Source: Methylobacterium aquaticum
GTDB lineage: Bacteria; Pseudomonadota; Alphaproteobacteria; Rhizobiales; Beijerinckiaceae
Length of the DNA: 47,442 nt
Assembly: GCF_001043915.1 (NCBI RefSeq)
Contig: NZ_LABX01000040.1
Location: 1-47,442 of the forward strand
Reading direction: 5' to 3'
Part shown: positions 9,401 through 17,070 of the stretch, one piece after another
How the letters are laid out: each line of letters begins with the position of its first letter
How positions within the stretch are numbered: the stretch's first letter is position 1
Notes under the pieces: generated by a model
The model's database searches: none
What the model was told of the DNA's origin: nothing
What the model saw: the letters and a program-made list of their open reading frames with translations, nothing else
Made by a program: the position numbers and the translations under genes

Positions 9401-10552
9401 TTGCGGCCGCGCCAGTAGATTGTGGCCCGCCGCCTTAATTCTTTCTGCGAGATCGCCCTGCGCTAGAGCCAGGCGCGCGTCAAGGCTCTCTGCCCAGGTC
9501 TGATGAGAGAAGCCCACCAGCCCGGTGTCTTCCCGTTGACGAATGATGCCCTCGGCGCGAAGGCGTTCGACAGCGCGCCGGGTCCCGAACGGCAAGCTAG
9601 CCTGCGCTGTCCAGAGAGCGCCTGTCTGACGTTGCGCTTGAATAAGATGCTCCGTAACGCGCTCCAAGTTCAACTGTGGATTTTGCTCCACGAGGCGGTC
9701 GAAACGCGCCGTCTGCGCGTATCGCCAACTCGTCATGGCGCTCCAAGCAAACCCAGCTCGACGCGCGGACACGATATCGCGCAACGCTTGAGGAATGCGC
9801 ACTATCTCACGGAGATTGTCAGGGATCTCTCCTGGATCAACGCCGACACGTTGCATTATATCATACACAGCGCGCAGGCTAGGTAGGGCAAGTTCAACAA
9901 TATCGACGCCGCTTGATGGAAATGCGGTCCTGAATGCTCCATCAGCGTTAAACTCGAATGGCCGCGCAGAAGCTACGATCCTTATGCCGGGAGCGAGACG
10001 TAATTGGCGTACGAGCTGCGAGAGCGCCCGTAGCCGACCGCCGCTTCCGTCGATCAGCGCTGCAACCGCGTCGAGTTGGTCAATGAGAACATACAGTGGC
10101 GCTACAGAACTCTGCGATCGAAGTTCCTGCGCGAGGTCGTTACCCAGTCCGAGTTCGCGTCCGATATGCGATAGGTTGCTCACGTTCGGTGGCAGCATAT
10201 CAGCTTTTATACCCAGCACGATCGCACCCATATCGGTGAGTCGCTCGCCGAGAGTTGCGAGAAGAGCAGATTTTCCAGATCCGGGCTCGCCGAACAGAAG
10301 TACGGTACGACTTAGTGTGGCTGGTTCTGTGGGAGTCTTCAGGTAATTTTCGATGAGCGCCAGCTCCGGCCGCTCAATAAAGTGGCCCTCGATGTCCCGA
10401 GGCCACATGAACAGATCTGCTGATGCAGCCTCGAGAGCGTCAGCGGAATATTCCGGTGGCTTATCCACGCCACGCTTTTCACTCTCGCGCTGTTCCACGC
10501 CGATGTTGACAACGATCGTTGCGTCGCGGCCAGCAGATTGGTTCGCTGCCAC
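6443..10552 (-). CDS. Large STAND-type P-loop NTPase, candidate defence sensor
   Basis: 1369 residues from a GTG at 10552; the ATG two bases earlier is out of frame. The N-terminal tip carries NQSAGRDATIVVNIG, a short beta-prone motif echoed at the C-terminus of the neighbouring small protein. Then follow a linker, a P-loop NTPase with Walker A GEPGSGKS (88-95), Walker B YVLIDQLDA (about 154-162) and a sensor-like RIVASARPFEF (about 191-201), a winged-helix-like stretch, and about 900 residues of helical, probably solenoid repeats that would be the sensor. This is the architecture of signal-transduction ATPases (NLR-like, Avs and related). The gene lies 68 bp after the small effector-like gene, same strand. 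Composition changes inside the gene: bases 6443 to about 8790 are AT-rich, the rest GC-rich. The ligand is unknown; enzymatic effector domains are absent from this chain, so it presumably acts through its partner. Confidence 0.8.
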   Translation of the reverse strand: MAANQSAGRDATIVVNIGVEQRESEKRGVDKPPEYSADALEAASADLFMWPRDIEGHFIERPELALIENYLKTPTEPATLSRTVLLFGEPGSGKSALLATLGERLTDMGAIVLGIKADMLPPNVSNLSHIGRELGLGNDLAQELRSQSSVAPLYVLIDQLDAVAALIDGSGGRLRALSQLVRQLRLAPGIRIVASARPFEFNADGAFRTAFPSSGVDIVELALPSLRAVYDIMQRVGVDPGEIPDNLREIVRIPQALRDIVSARRAGFAWSAMTSWRYAQTARFDRLVEQNPQLNLERVTEHLIQAQRQTGALWTAQASLPFGTRRAVERLRAEGIIRQREDTGLVGFSHQTWAESLDARLALAQGDLAERIKAAGHNLLARPQALAMLRYIRDAAQEEYDAAIGRLWVDGTLKRHLRHLILDLAAGYEAPTQEERRLVMRVVAGVDAPLAERALRLSAGKPQWFPLLRGAISDRMASTDDERAWSVLHWLSAAVSFAGPEVLTLLRRHWLDSSDRLRFTPFVLERLEHWDEQAFRMFDAAVTQAASVAFSHVAVVRRHAEDSRHDVAAHLLGILWDRLVIQARAAADEATRNQERRSESGQTDLIGRILIYRQNQQRSFASHFARYVREISGLHDFCKFAKKNPKAYANVLVPKLASLADVFGADSQLRKSTAFDYWELQSLGRNQDTSQAHFDVPLIEAIRTALEELARSNPLGFISIVESNEGSILLLDRLFALALSSNMPTLANTGFRFIEKYSDRLVLGDRHGDDQADTLQLITALSPCLSVDENDKLVGIINKLNDCVIDADDDVHQRRRIRRENRRMRARLLAKIDRTKLPSAARRFIGEEMRAVPDAHRAPKRGISAGYVRSPMATDAMERASDQNILKLFSEITDNTDWKNQNNKISLIGGSREASAAFAELAKKQPDRVLNLIDKFSPDTHQRPVGDALRTLVDVEGIDPARILVVLQTALDRGFGNGEFLRDATFVLDSAALRLSGLNDYWVRLLFTWIQPPKNSPKKANNEQFTAENNEKQPLPTSVLFGQGSMRFIAGGNNYMVMRAVTHALICRNDPAYLEWIDFLEWRVEQREDAAVWKDMCRELVYLRNVEPGRVANLIAKIFSQWPEVRDSDEGAVLIAHLLQVLPKETIDAVLAGWRGSEWPLASVAIGEILALRAACLGTIFSIGEYLQSSSELQFNLDIITGIANVAVEFWNNDDPKLRHWARENLALLAARTEARVAQVCASFFQKIAPLPNEDDTRHLLRIVSSNLSLLKQISDTAIDDRLGEVVDDDSFHDVILDMIDGLIQANKKDLNDIRTSGPLLAQGLLPIVITIHRDRIYRERALNLFEDILDINQTSAEEFLLKTKIDTH

Positions 10553-10620
10553 ATGTGGCAGCGGTATCGCTTCTAAGGTCTTGATAACCGCGCCTTGTCC
10601 GACCTCGCCAAGGGCGTCAG

Positions 10621-11085
10621 TTATTTTCCCCGTTTAGCCCTCTCCACCATGTTTAAGCGATCTATCCGTATATCCTGTCCAGCACTTCCTCTGATATCAA
10701 TGCTTTCGGCGCTCTCAATCTCGCCAATAAGAATGTTGCCCTGGGCTTGGAGGTCGAATCGAACCTGCGCACGCTCATTGATGACGGGCTGCGCCGCCGG
10801 ATCGACTTGCATCGCAATAATGAAAGCCCTAAATTGCTGTCCGATAGCCTCTGTGTCTGCTGTCGTAATCTCCGGTATCGCGGCGGCAAGCACCTTGAAT
10901 GCCTCTGGAGATTTTGGATCAGCCTCGACTTGCGCTATTGCCGTGCCAGCACGAGATCCAAAACGATTAGCAACCCCTTCGCGCAACGCCGTGTACGCTT
11001 CCTTAGTAGCCACCTTGACCGCTTCGCTTCCGACGAGAGCTGCACCTGCCTCCAGCACGCTCCACATCACCGCCGCTGATATCAT
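10621..11085 (-). CDS. Small helical effector-like protein with C-terminal SAGxD motif (Bell-like)
   Basis: 154 residues from the ATG at 11085; an ATG at 11067 is the alternative. The N-terminus is hydrophobic and helical (MWSVLEAGAALVGSEAVKVA, then KEAYTALREGVANRFG, then VEADPKSPEAFKVLAAAIPE). This resembles the all-helical N-terminal domain found in bacterial proteins encoded beside NLR/STAND genes (Bell-type effectors). The C-terminal 40 residues are a run of short beta-prone repeats (GNILIGEI, SIDIRGSAGQDIRIDRL). GSAGQDIRI matches QSAGRDATI at the N-terminus of the adjacent STAND protein. Family knowledge: amyloid signalling motifs pair effectors with NLRs encoded next door. Inference: membrane-attacking effector activated by templated assembly. 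No catalytic residues are seen, and there are no close alternatives I can name. Confidence 0.6.
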   Translation of the reverse strand: MISAAVMWSVLEAGAALVGSEAVKVATKEAYTALREGVANRFGSRAGTAIAQVEADPKSPEAFKVLAAAIPEITTADTEAIGQQFRAFIIAMQVDPAAQPVINERAQVRFDLQAQGNILIGEIESAESIDIRGSAGQDIRIDRLNMVERAKRGK

Positions 11086-11663
11086 GACCACGTGCGCCCT
11101 TCGGTGGCTGAACGGTCCTCCAATTTGGTGAGCCACAATCAATAAGACAACCACTTACTGCGCTGCAAACGCCCTGCAATCGACGGGTTGGCTCAAGCCC
11201 AAGGGCGGGCGGATAATTAGATTTGAAACGGAACGATTCGCGGCTAAAAATGCGTGGAACATTCGAGTATACCCTGGCGTGACGTAACACAGTAAATGGG
11301 CTGAGCCGTAACATCTAAGTTCATAGCGGCAGTTTGTGACACGGTAGTCCCAGGCTTAAACCCTGAGGTTACCGGTCGGGCCTCACGGCGGCTACGCTCG
11401 TGCAACCCACCCGCGCCAGGTGAGTGCCGCATAGAACAAGGCAACCTCTCGAAAGCCGCCGATTGCCAGGATGTCAGCATCCTGTTCAGGCGAGATGACC
11501 AGTAGGTGCGCACTGACAGTCGCACGGGCCTGCCAGGCCTGCTTACGGCCAGCGCTCGATGCTGCCAGCGAAGCACCGATCGGTGACGACATGGAAGCCG
11601 ATTGACCCCGGCTATTGCGGGTGTGGTTCGTAGGGTGCGTCAACCACCCTGAGGTAACCTGTT
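11086..11663. other. Intergenic stretch between effector and serine recombinase
   Basis: About 580 bp without a gene I can support. It should hold the promoter of the leftward effector/STAND pair. A minus-strand frame of 83 codons (11392-11643) is open but unrecognised. ACCCTGAGGT occurs at 11360-11369 and again at 11646-11655, just before the recombinase start. Confidence 0.35.
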
Positions 11664-12209
11664 TTGCCCCGCATCGGCTACGCCCGCGTCAGCACCCTCG
11701 ATCAGGATCTCGACACACAGGTGGCCCGGCTGAAGGCCGAGGGCTGCGTCATTATCCGGGCTGAGAAGGTGTCGGGCGCGAGTCGCGAGGGCCGGGCCGA
11801 ACTCGCCACCGTCCTCGAATTCCTACGGCCGGGCGACGAGTTGGTCGTGACCCGCCTTGACCGGCTCGGCCGCGACACGAGGGACGTCCTCAACGTCGTG
11901 CATGAAGCCGAGCAGCGCGGGGCCAGTATCACCGTCCTCGATCCGCACGTCTCCACTCGTGGCGAGATGGGCCACGTGGTGCTGACCGTGCTCGGCATGG
12001 TCGCGCAGATGGAACGTCGGTTTATCAAAGAGCGACAGCGCGAGGGCATCGCGCGAGCGAAGGCGGCCGGGGCGTACACCGGCGGCAAGCGCCGCCTCGA
12101 TCGCGATCAGGTGCGGGCGCTGCACACCGCTGGCCATGGCCCGTCCGCCATCGCCGCAACACTCGGTTGCTCGCGTATGCAGGTCTACCGCATCCTTCAA
12201 GGGGCGTGA
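11664..12209 (+). CDS. Serine recombinase of the resolvase/invertase family
   Basis: 181 residues. The N-terminal catalytic domain has the nucleophile in GYARVSTLDQDLDTQ (Ser about 10) and the conserved LVVTRLDRLGRDTRDV Arg/Asp motif. The long E helix ends with VAQMERRFIKERQREGIARA. A C-terminal HTH (SAIAATLGCSRMQVYRIL) follows, as in Tn3-type resolvases and DNA invertases. The start is TTG at 11664 with GAGG about nine bases upstream. No Tn3 transposase is present, so it is either the remnant of a transposon or a stand-alone recombinase resolving or inverting island DNA. Its site is unknown; ACCCTGAGGT lies directly before it and also at 11360 and 17897. Confidence 0.93.
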   Translation: MPRIGYARVSTLDQDLDTQVARLKAEGCVIIRAEKVSGASREGRAELATVLEFLRPGDELVVTRLDRLGRDTRDVLNVVHEAEQRGASITVLDPHVSTRGEMGHVVLTVLGMVAQMERRFIKERQREGIARAKAAGAYTGGKRRLDRDQVRALHTAGHGPSAIAATLGCSRMQVYRILQGA

Positions 12210-12388
12210 GCGCCACGCTGGCTCCAAGATTGCTTAATCGAGCATAGCGGATCGCTATGGCTATATTCCTTCACTGCGAAATTAAATACCTCCAGATTTG
12301 CATAACTCATGTCTACGAAAGTCGCATAATTATATCATCTTTGCTTGAGCATCGACGGTCGAGAGAGTAGGGTTTATATCCCAAAAAA

Positions 12389-12417
12389 TTGACACTTGAG
12401 CAGCTTGGAATTACAAA
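12389..12417 (+). promoter_or_regulatory. Candidate sigma-70 promoter pointing at the 3' end of the nuclease-STAND gene
   Basis: TTGACA (12389-12394), a 17-bp spacer and TACAAA (12412-12417). It lies in an AT-rich gap, with AAGGAGG at 12427-12433 just downstream. The -35 is perfect and the -10 moderate. Transcription would run rightwards, antisense to the end of the gene at 12493-16275. Confidence 0.4.
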
Positions 12418-12438
12418 CATTCCAATAAGGAGGTGCTG

Positions 12439-12525
12439 TTGAGCGGGCATCGATATTTCAATATTGGCGATATAATTGGATTAAATCTAAATTTAGCGCT
12501 GGGCTGCTCCATCTTCGTCAATTAG
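12439..12525 (+). CDS. Possible 28-residue hydrophobic peptide with strong SD
   Basis: A TTG at 12439 follows AAGGAGG by five bases and a promoter-like sequence by about 20. The frame encodes LSGHRYFNIGD followed by a hydrophobic run (IIGLNLNLALGCSIFVN), stopping at 12523-12525. It overlaps the last 33 bp of the nuclease-STAND gene on the opposite strand. It could instead be the 5' part of an antisense RNA. No family recognised. Confidence 0.25.
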   Translation: MSGHRYFNIGDIIGLNLNLALGCSIFVN

Positions 12526-15500
12526 GCGTTCGCTCCTCACTGACTCGACAGAGCGAACAAGCCAGAACCAGCGATCCTCGCGGTTGTGAGGGGCCGCAGC
12601 GAGGAACTGGAGAACCTCCTCGCGCGAGTACGCCTTCATCATACTCGCAACGTAACGTATGTGATGCAAATTAGGTGAGCCGTCGAGAACGCGCGCGATC
12701 AGCTCTTCATGCACTGCGCGGTGCATAGGGTTTGATGTAGCAGCCAAGCGAAACAGCAACGTCTCTTGGCTGATGTCAGCCGCGGAGAGGCAGCGTTGAA
12801 GCGCTTCAGCAGGGAACAGGTCGAATGCTTCAGCGAACACATCTGGAACGAGAGTAGCGAGAGCAGGCGTCGCGAGCATACGGTCCAGTAGCCGAGCGTT
12901 ATAAGCAACCTTTCCCCTGATAGCTCTCAACACCGCCGCTGCGCGCTCGTCGTCAGAGAGATGACGTACGACGTAATCGGCTGCTAGGTCTGGCGAAAGG
13001 GCCAACATCTCCGGAGTGAAGTGTTCCTCCCAACGGCTCGTCGCGCTCCGAAGTGCAACCCATTCGTGAAAGGCGTGCTCGACGCCATCGGCTGTCGTCA
13101 CACTGAGACTGGCACCAAATTTCTTTCGCCACTCCTCGTAGAGCATAAGTGCTTGGCGGAGGTGGTATGCGGGAAGGGCGTCTGGCTGATCCGCGATAAA
13201 TCTCACGATGGAGGGAACGCCTGTGGGATAGGCCTGCGCGACGGCGTTAAGCACATCTTGCATCGCTTTCGGCTGCATAGGGCTGTCTAGCCGACGCCAG
13301 ACTTCGTCGATGAGCGAGTCGGGCGCACTCGGAAGCCAGCGCATATAGGCTAGTACCGGGATGTGGTGGAGATTTGCGAAAGAGGGCGGCAGTTGCGCGA
13401 CCATCTCTGGCACGAGCGCCTCCCCGTGCCGCGCGATGAGCACCCGCCAGCCTGCCTCTTCGTGACCCGTGACTATCCATGCTCGCGCCGTTTCGTCCTC
13501 AATCTCAAGCGACACCTGCTCGGCAAGCCTATGGTGGTGATGCGCGCCAGTCGTTAGAGCAACGCGCTGAAAGCGGGCGATCCAAGGTGAGCCGCGTTCG
13601 ACCACGGCAAAACCGAGCAGTTCCTGCGCGCGAGTTCCCATAGACGGGAAGAGGGTGAGTAGTAGATCGAATACGTTGTCATCGCCACAGCCGACAAGCA
13701 CACGATTGAGATCGATCCACGCGCTGGAATTTGCGGCACCGACCGCTTCAATCAAACGATCGTATTCTGTTGCAATGACCCAGGCCAGGGCGCGATTGCC
13801 ACGCCTGTCTGCGGCAGGCCGGAGCTTCCAGGGGCGCGAAGCTACGATAGCATCAAGGTGCGGTCGGACCCATTGCGGCACATCACGGCAACAGCCGAGC
13901 GCGGCCGCCGCGGCATCCAACTGACTGGCTCGCCCAGACACTGCGATCTGCTCCAGCCAGGGCCCCCACTCTGGCCCACCTAACTCGGCGATTGCATCAA
14001 GCACGAGGCTCGTGTTCGGCGATCCGATCCATTCGCCGAGCGTGGCTCGCTGCGCGTATAAGTTCACCGGGCGGAGCGCCTGCTTCCATTCTGTCGGGTA
14101 CAAGCCAGCCCCGGCTAAATCGGTGAGCACGTCCAGCGCTGGGCGGAGGAACTCCGGACGCCCTCCCTCTAGCGCAGCCAAGGCGGCGCGATTGCGCACC
14201 GCCAAGCGAGAGTCGGCCAGGGCGCGCAACAAAGTGTCCGCGAGGGAGGGCGTCGGGCACTCCGCGCCGCGACTAGTATCAAGTGCCGCGGCTAACACGA
14301 TGTCGCCCCTCACCGCGGCGTTCACGTCGCTGTCCGTGGCGCGTCCACCCGCCTGAATGGCCAAGGCATAGCTCTCGCGCGTCCAGAGCGGTCTCACGGC
14401 GCGCTCGGCTCGCGCTTCTCCCAACAGGCCGCGTCCCGCAAGCCAGCTCCAGTATAGGTCGTGGATGGGAACTGCTTGACCACTGCGTTCGAGGACTGTG
14501 CCGAGACTCCTCAGCAGCCTGACCGGGTCGCTTAGGCTCGCCGAAGCTGATCGAGCTTGGAGTTCGTGCGCGAGACGACCGAAGGATCGTGTTCCCTCAA
14601 GGGACAGGTCCGCGACGGCTCCGGCGAGAGCTTCTGTGAAGCGCTCGGGCAACCCACGTGCAAGGTGCTCGTGGAACTGCCGTAGCAAGTCGCCGGTCGC
14701 AGCGGCTCGTGCGCCCGAGAGGACGTGAATGGCCAGCAGTAGAGGCAGCCGCAGGAGGTCCAGCACGGATCTCAGCGGAAGCGGGTCGCCTGGCGCAGCG
14801 GCCGCGACAGCACACGCCACTCGGTCGGGCGGGAGCAGGTCGAGGTTCCACCGTTTGACGGGAGCGTCGTCAACATCGGCGAACTTGGCCGTAGCAACTA
14901 GGCGTGCGCTCCGCAGAGCACGCAGCACCCGTCGCTTCTCTCCAGTCCCTCCAACCGCGAATTCGGACCAACCGTCGAGAAAGACGCAGACCCGCGGGTC
15001 ACGGAACAGGGCTGGCAAGTCGACTCCCGGCGCTACCTCCGTGACCATTTGTTCTAAGTCACGCCATCCCGTCGCCTGTCCAGCCGGTAGGAACAGGGGG
15101 ACGACTGTGCCGGCTTCGAGCAGTCGCTTCGCTGCTTGCCAGAGAGCGTGCGTCTTTCCGGAACCAGGCTGGCCGACGACAAGGTGATGTTTCTCCGGAA
15201 GCCCAATAAGGCTCGACAGCGTCGCGATTTCGGGCGCTCCGCGAGGTTCGGCCTCAGTGAGCCGCCGCTCTACCGAGAAGGCGTCCTCTAGAGCGTCCCG
15301 GGCCGCCAACGTAGCGTCCGGGAAGAGCAGGCCGATCGACGGCGGTGCACCGGCATCAATCAATGAGGCCGCGAGGTCGCGCAGATCGTCAAGGGCAAGG
15401 GGACCGCTTGGGTGCGTGGCGCGCTCGGCCAGCAGGCGTCCGGCAACGCTCGACGGAATAGCGAAGGATGTTGCGCGCTGCAGGCAAGCCCGAAGTTGCG

Positions 15501-16275
15501 CTCCGTCTAGGCGACGAGGGCTCGGCCCGAGCGCACACGCAATGACGTCGCGGAACACGGCGTCGTAGGAGCGGTGCGCCATGTCTGCAGTCGCCTGGAC
15601 CTCGTCCCGAAGCGCGACGAGGGCTCGACGATTACTCTCCTCGAGAGAGCGCCAGTCAGGCGCGCCACATGCAAATGCTAAGGGGCTGAGAAGCTCCACC
15701 CTAAGCTGCTCAGGAGAGCTGATGGCGATGAAGGCCCTCAAGGTATCCGACAGCGTGCGCTGAAGCAGGGCGGCGCGAAGCTCCTCGACATCCCCACCAG
15801 AGGCGGCCGCTTCCCAGGCGGTCAAACCAGCCACGCCAGACGGCAGAGCATTTCTTCGCTCCTGTCCAATGCTCGACGTCGTAAGGAATACGAGGCGTAC
15901 ATTCCGGCCAGGGTTGGTGATACGAAGTCTGTGCAGGGCCTCGACGGCATCAAGTACGTCTGCAGAGTTCAGCGTCACCGAGCCGGACTCGCGCGTGTCT
16001 TTGACCTGGGTGGCCCTCAGGACCTCATCGAGCGTGCCCGGCTCACGAAGGATTTCTGTATAGTCCTCGGCGACTTCCAGGTAAAGTTCGTCGTCTATCC
16101 CTAATCCCACCCACGCAGTCGCCGATGCGTGAAGCTGGTAGACATAGCCTCGAAGTGAAGCCGTGGCCTGTCGGCTCACATCTTCCAGTGGGACCGTCCA
16201 GACCCGAGAAGGGTCGCCGAAGACGTCAACGCGTGTGGCTGGCATGGGTGGACTCGAGAACAACGACAGCGGCAT
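12493..16275 (-). CDS. Nuclease-STAND NTPase fusion, Avs-like antiphage candidate
   Basis: 1260 residues. The N-terminal 140 residues resemble Cap4/DUF4297 dsDNA nucleases of the PD-(D/E)xK fold: LRGYVYQ (about 41-47), acidic LYLEVAED (64-71) and ATQVKD (88-93) with the catalytic Q-x-K form. After a linker comes a STAND NTPase: Walker A GQPGSGKT (368-375), Walker B VCVFLDGWSEF (D434), then helical regions. The C-terminal 600 residues are HEAT/solenoid-like repeats suited to target recognition. This order (nuclease, NTPase, sensor) is that of Avs-type antiviral proteins, which degrade DNA after recognising phage proteins. It is a single gene with no partner. Starts at 16275 or 16245 are both possible. 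A nuclease rather than a NADase or protease effector is inferred from GYxYQ/QVK. GC content is high, unlike the first STAND gene's C-terminal half, so the two came separately. Confidence 0.75.
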   Translation of the reverse strand: MPLSLFSSPPMPATRVDVFGDPSRVWTVPLEDVSRQATASLRGYVYQLHASATAWVGLGIDDELYLEVAEDYTEILREPGTLDEVLRATQVKDTRESGSVTLNSADVLDAVEALHRLRITNPGRNVRLVFLTTSSIGQERRNALPSGVAGLTAWEAAASGGDVEELRAALLQRTLSDTLRAFIAISSPEQLRVELLSPLAFACGAPDWRSLEESNRRALVALRDEVQATADMAHRSYDAVFRDVIACALGPSPRRLDGAQLRACLQRATSFAIPSSVAGRLLAERATHPSGPLALDDLRDLAASLIDAGAPPSIGLLFPDATLAARDALEDAFSVERRLTEAEPRGAPEIATLSSLIGLPEKHHLVVGQPGSGKTHALWQAAKRLLEAGTVVPLFLPAGQATGWRDLEQMVTEVAPGVDLPALFRDPRVCVFLDGWSEFAVGGTGEKRRVLRALRSARLVATAKFADVDDAPVKRWNLDLLPPDRVACAVAAAAPGDPLPLRSVLDLLRLPLLLAIHVLSGARAAATGDLLRQFHEHLARGLPERFTEALAGAVADLSLEGTRSFGRLAHELQARSASASLSDPVRLLRSLGTVLERSGQAVPIHDLYWSWLAGRGLLGEARAERAVRPLWTRESYALAIQAGGRATDSDVNAAVRGDIVLAAALDTSRGAECPTPSLADTLLRALADSRLAVRNRAALAALEGGRPEFLRPALDVLTDLAGAGLYPTEWKQALRPVNLYAQRATLGEWIGSPNTSLVLDAIAELGGPEWGPWLEQIAVSGRASQLDAAAAALGCCRDVPQWVRPHLDAIVASRPWKLRPAADRRGNRALAWVIATEYDRLIEAVGAANSSAWIDLNRVLVGCGDDNVFDLLLTLFPSMGTRAQELLGFAVVERGSPWIARFQRVALTTGAHHHHRLAEQVSLEIEDETARAWIVTGHEEAGWRVLIARHGEALVPEMVAQLPPSFANLHHIPVLAYMRWLPSAPDSLIDEVWRRLDSPMQPKAMQDVLNAVAQAYPTGVPSIVRFIADQPDALPAYHLRQALMLYEEWRKKFGASLSVTTADGVEHAFHEWVALRSATSRWEEHFTPEMLALSPDLAADYVVRHLSDDERAAAVLRAIRGKVAYNARLLDRMLATPALATLVPDVFAEAFDLFPAEALQRCLSAADISQETLLFRLAATSNPMHRAVHEELIARVLDGSPNLHHIRYVASMMKAYSREEVLQFLAAAPHNREDRWFWLVRSVESVRSERLIDEDGAAQR

Positions 16276-16397
16276 AGCCCGATGCTGCGCAATTGTGAAC
16301 TATGCAGATCGTAGGCCGAGTTGCCGCAGACGATTGAACGTCCGTTCCGTGACAATCAGGTTCGTTCCACAATTGGAGCGATCCGGCCATTCGGCAT

Positions 16398-16958
16398 CTA
16401 CCCAAACAACCGCCGCCCGCCACCCTTAACAGCCCATCGCATGGTCAAGTGGATTGAGCTTAGCGCCCAAGCATCACAATTCCGCAGCGGAATATTTCTA
16501 TAATTTAGTAGATAGATTTGATGTTCAGGTCTCTGAGTGTGATACGGTTGCCTGAGCAGATCACAGGCACCGATGATCACCGCCTGCGTCATGGGTCGAA
16601 ACCACGGTAAGGCAGGTCGGGAGTAGTTAGTAACTGGAAAAATACCTTCGGCGAAATCTTGAGCTTGCGCCACCCGCTGCGCACCGGCGTGGAACTGAAT
16701 GGCAATGGCAGCCAAGGCGGGGCCATCGCCCGATGCGACTGGGTAACGGATCAGGTATTGCGCCAGCCGGCTGGCCAATAGCTGTCTCGGCTCGACGCTG
16801 CGCACAACTCGTTTTGGTGAGGCACCTGCCTCAGCCGTACCTCGAACGAGCCAAAGGCTGAGCGGCGGCCTGTCGACGGTGCTCAATCTGCGACCCGCCA
16901 AGTCAGCCCAGCAGCGGCACCCGCCCGCCCGTTCGATGCTCACGACTATAAGCCTCAT
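16398..16958 (-). CDS. Uncertain open frame of 186 codons
   Basis: An ATG at 16958 with only a weak GGGTG before it. The product is Arg/Ala-rich early and more ordinary later (RLAQYLIRYPVASGDGPALA). It shows no domain, signal or membrane segment that I recognise. It lies between two clear minus-strand genes, which mildly favours a real gene, but chance is a fair alternative in GC-rich DNA. Confidence 0.25.
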   Translation of the reverse strand: MRLIVVSIERAGGCRCWADLAGRRLSTVDRPPLSLWLVRGTAEAGASPKRVVRSVEPRQLLASRLAQYLIRYPVASGDGPALAAIAIQFHAGAQRVAQAQDFAEGIFPVTNYSRPALPWFRPMTQAVIIGACDLLRQPYHTQRPEHQIYLLNYRNIPLRNCDAWALSSIHLTMRWAVKGGGRRLFG

Positions 16959-17070
16959 GCACCCGGCGCTGCGGGCTTAGGTTGATAGCGATGAAAGTCG
17001 AGCCGATCGCGACCGGCTCGGCCGGGCCGCAGCATGCTCGGCGCTGCGGCGAAGGGCACGCGGTGACGGG

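Noticed and set aside
10621..11085. Effector/STAND pair considered as a toxin-antitoxin system
   Set aside because: The partner is a 1369-residue NTPase rather than an antitoxin, and the shared motif fits a sensor-effector pair better.
11392..11643. Minus-strand frame of 83 codons upstream of the serine recombinase
   Set aside because: No recognisable domain, weak start; not enough to call a gene.
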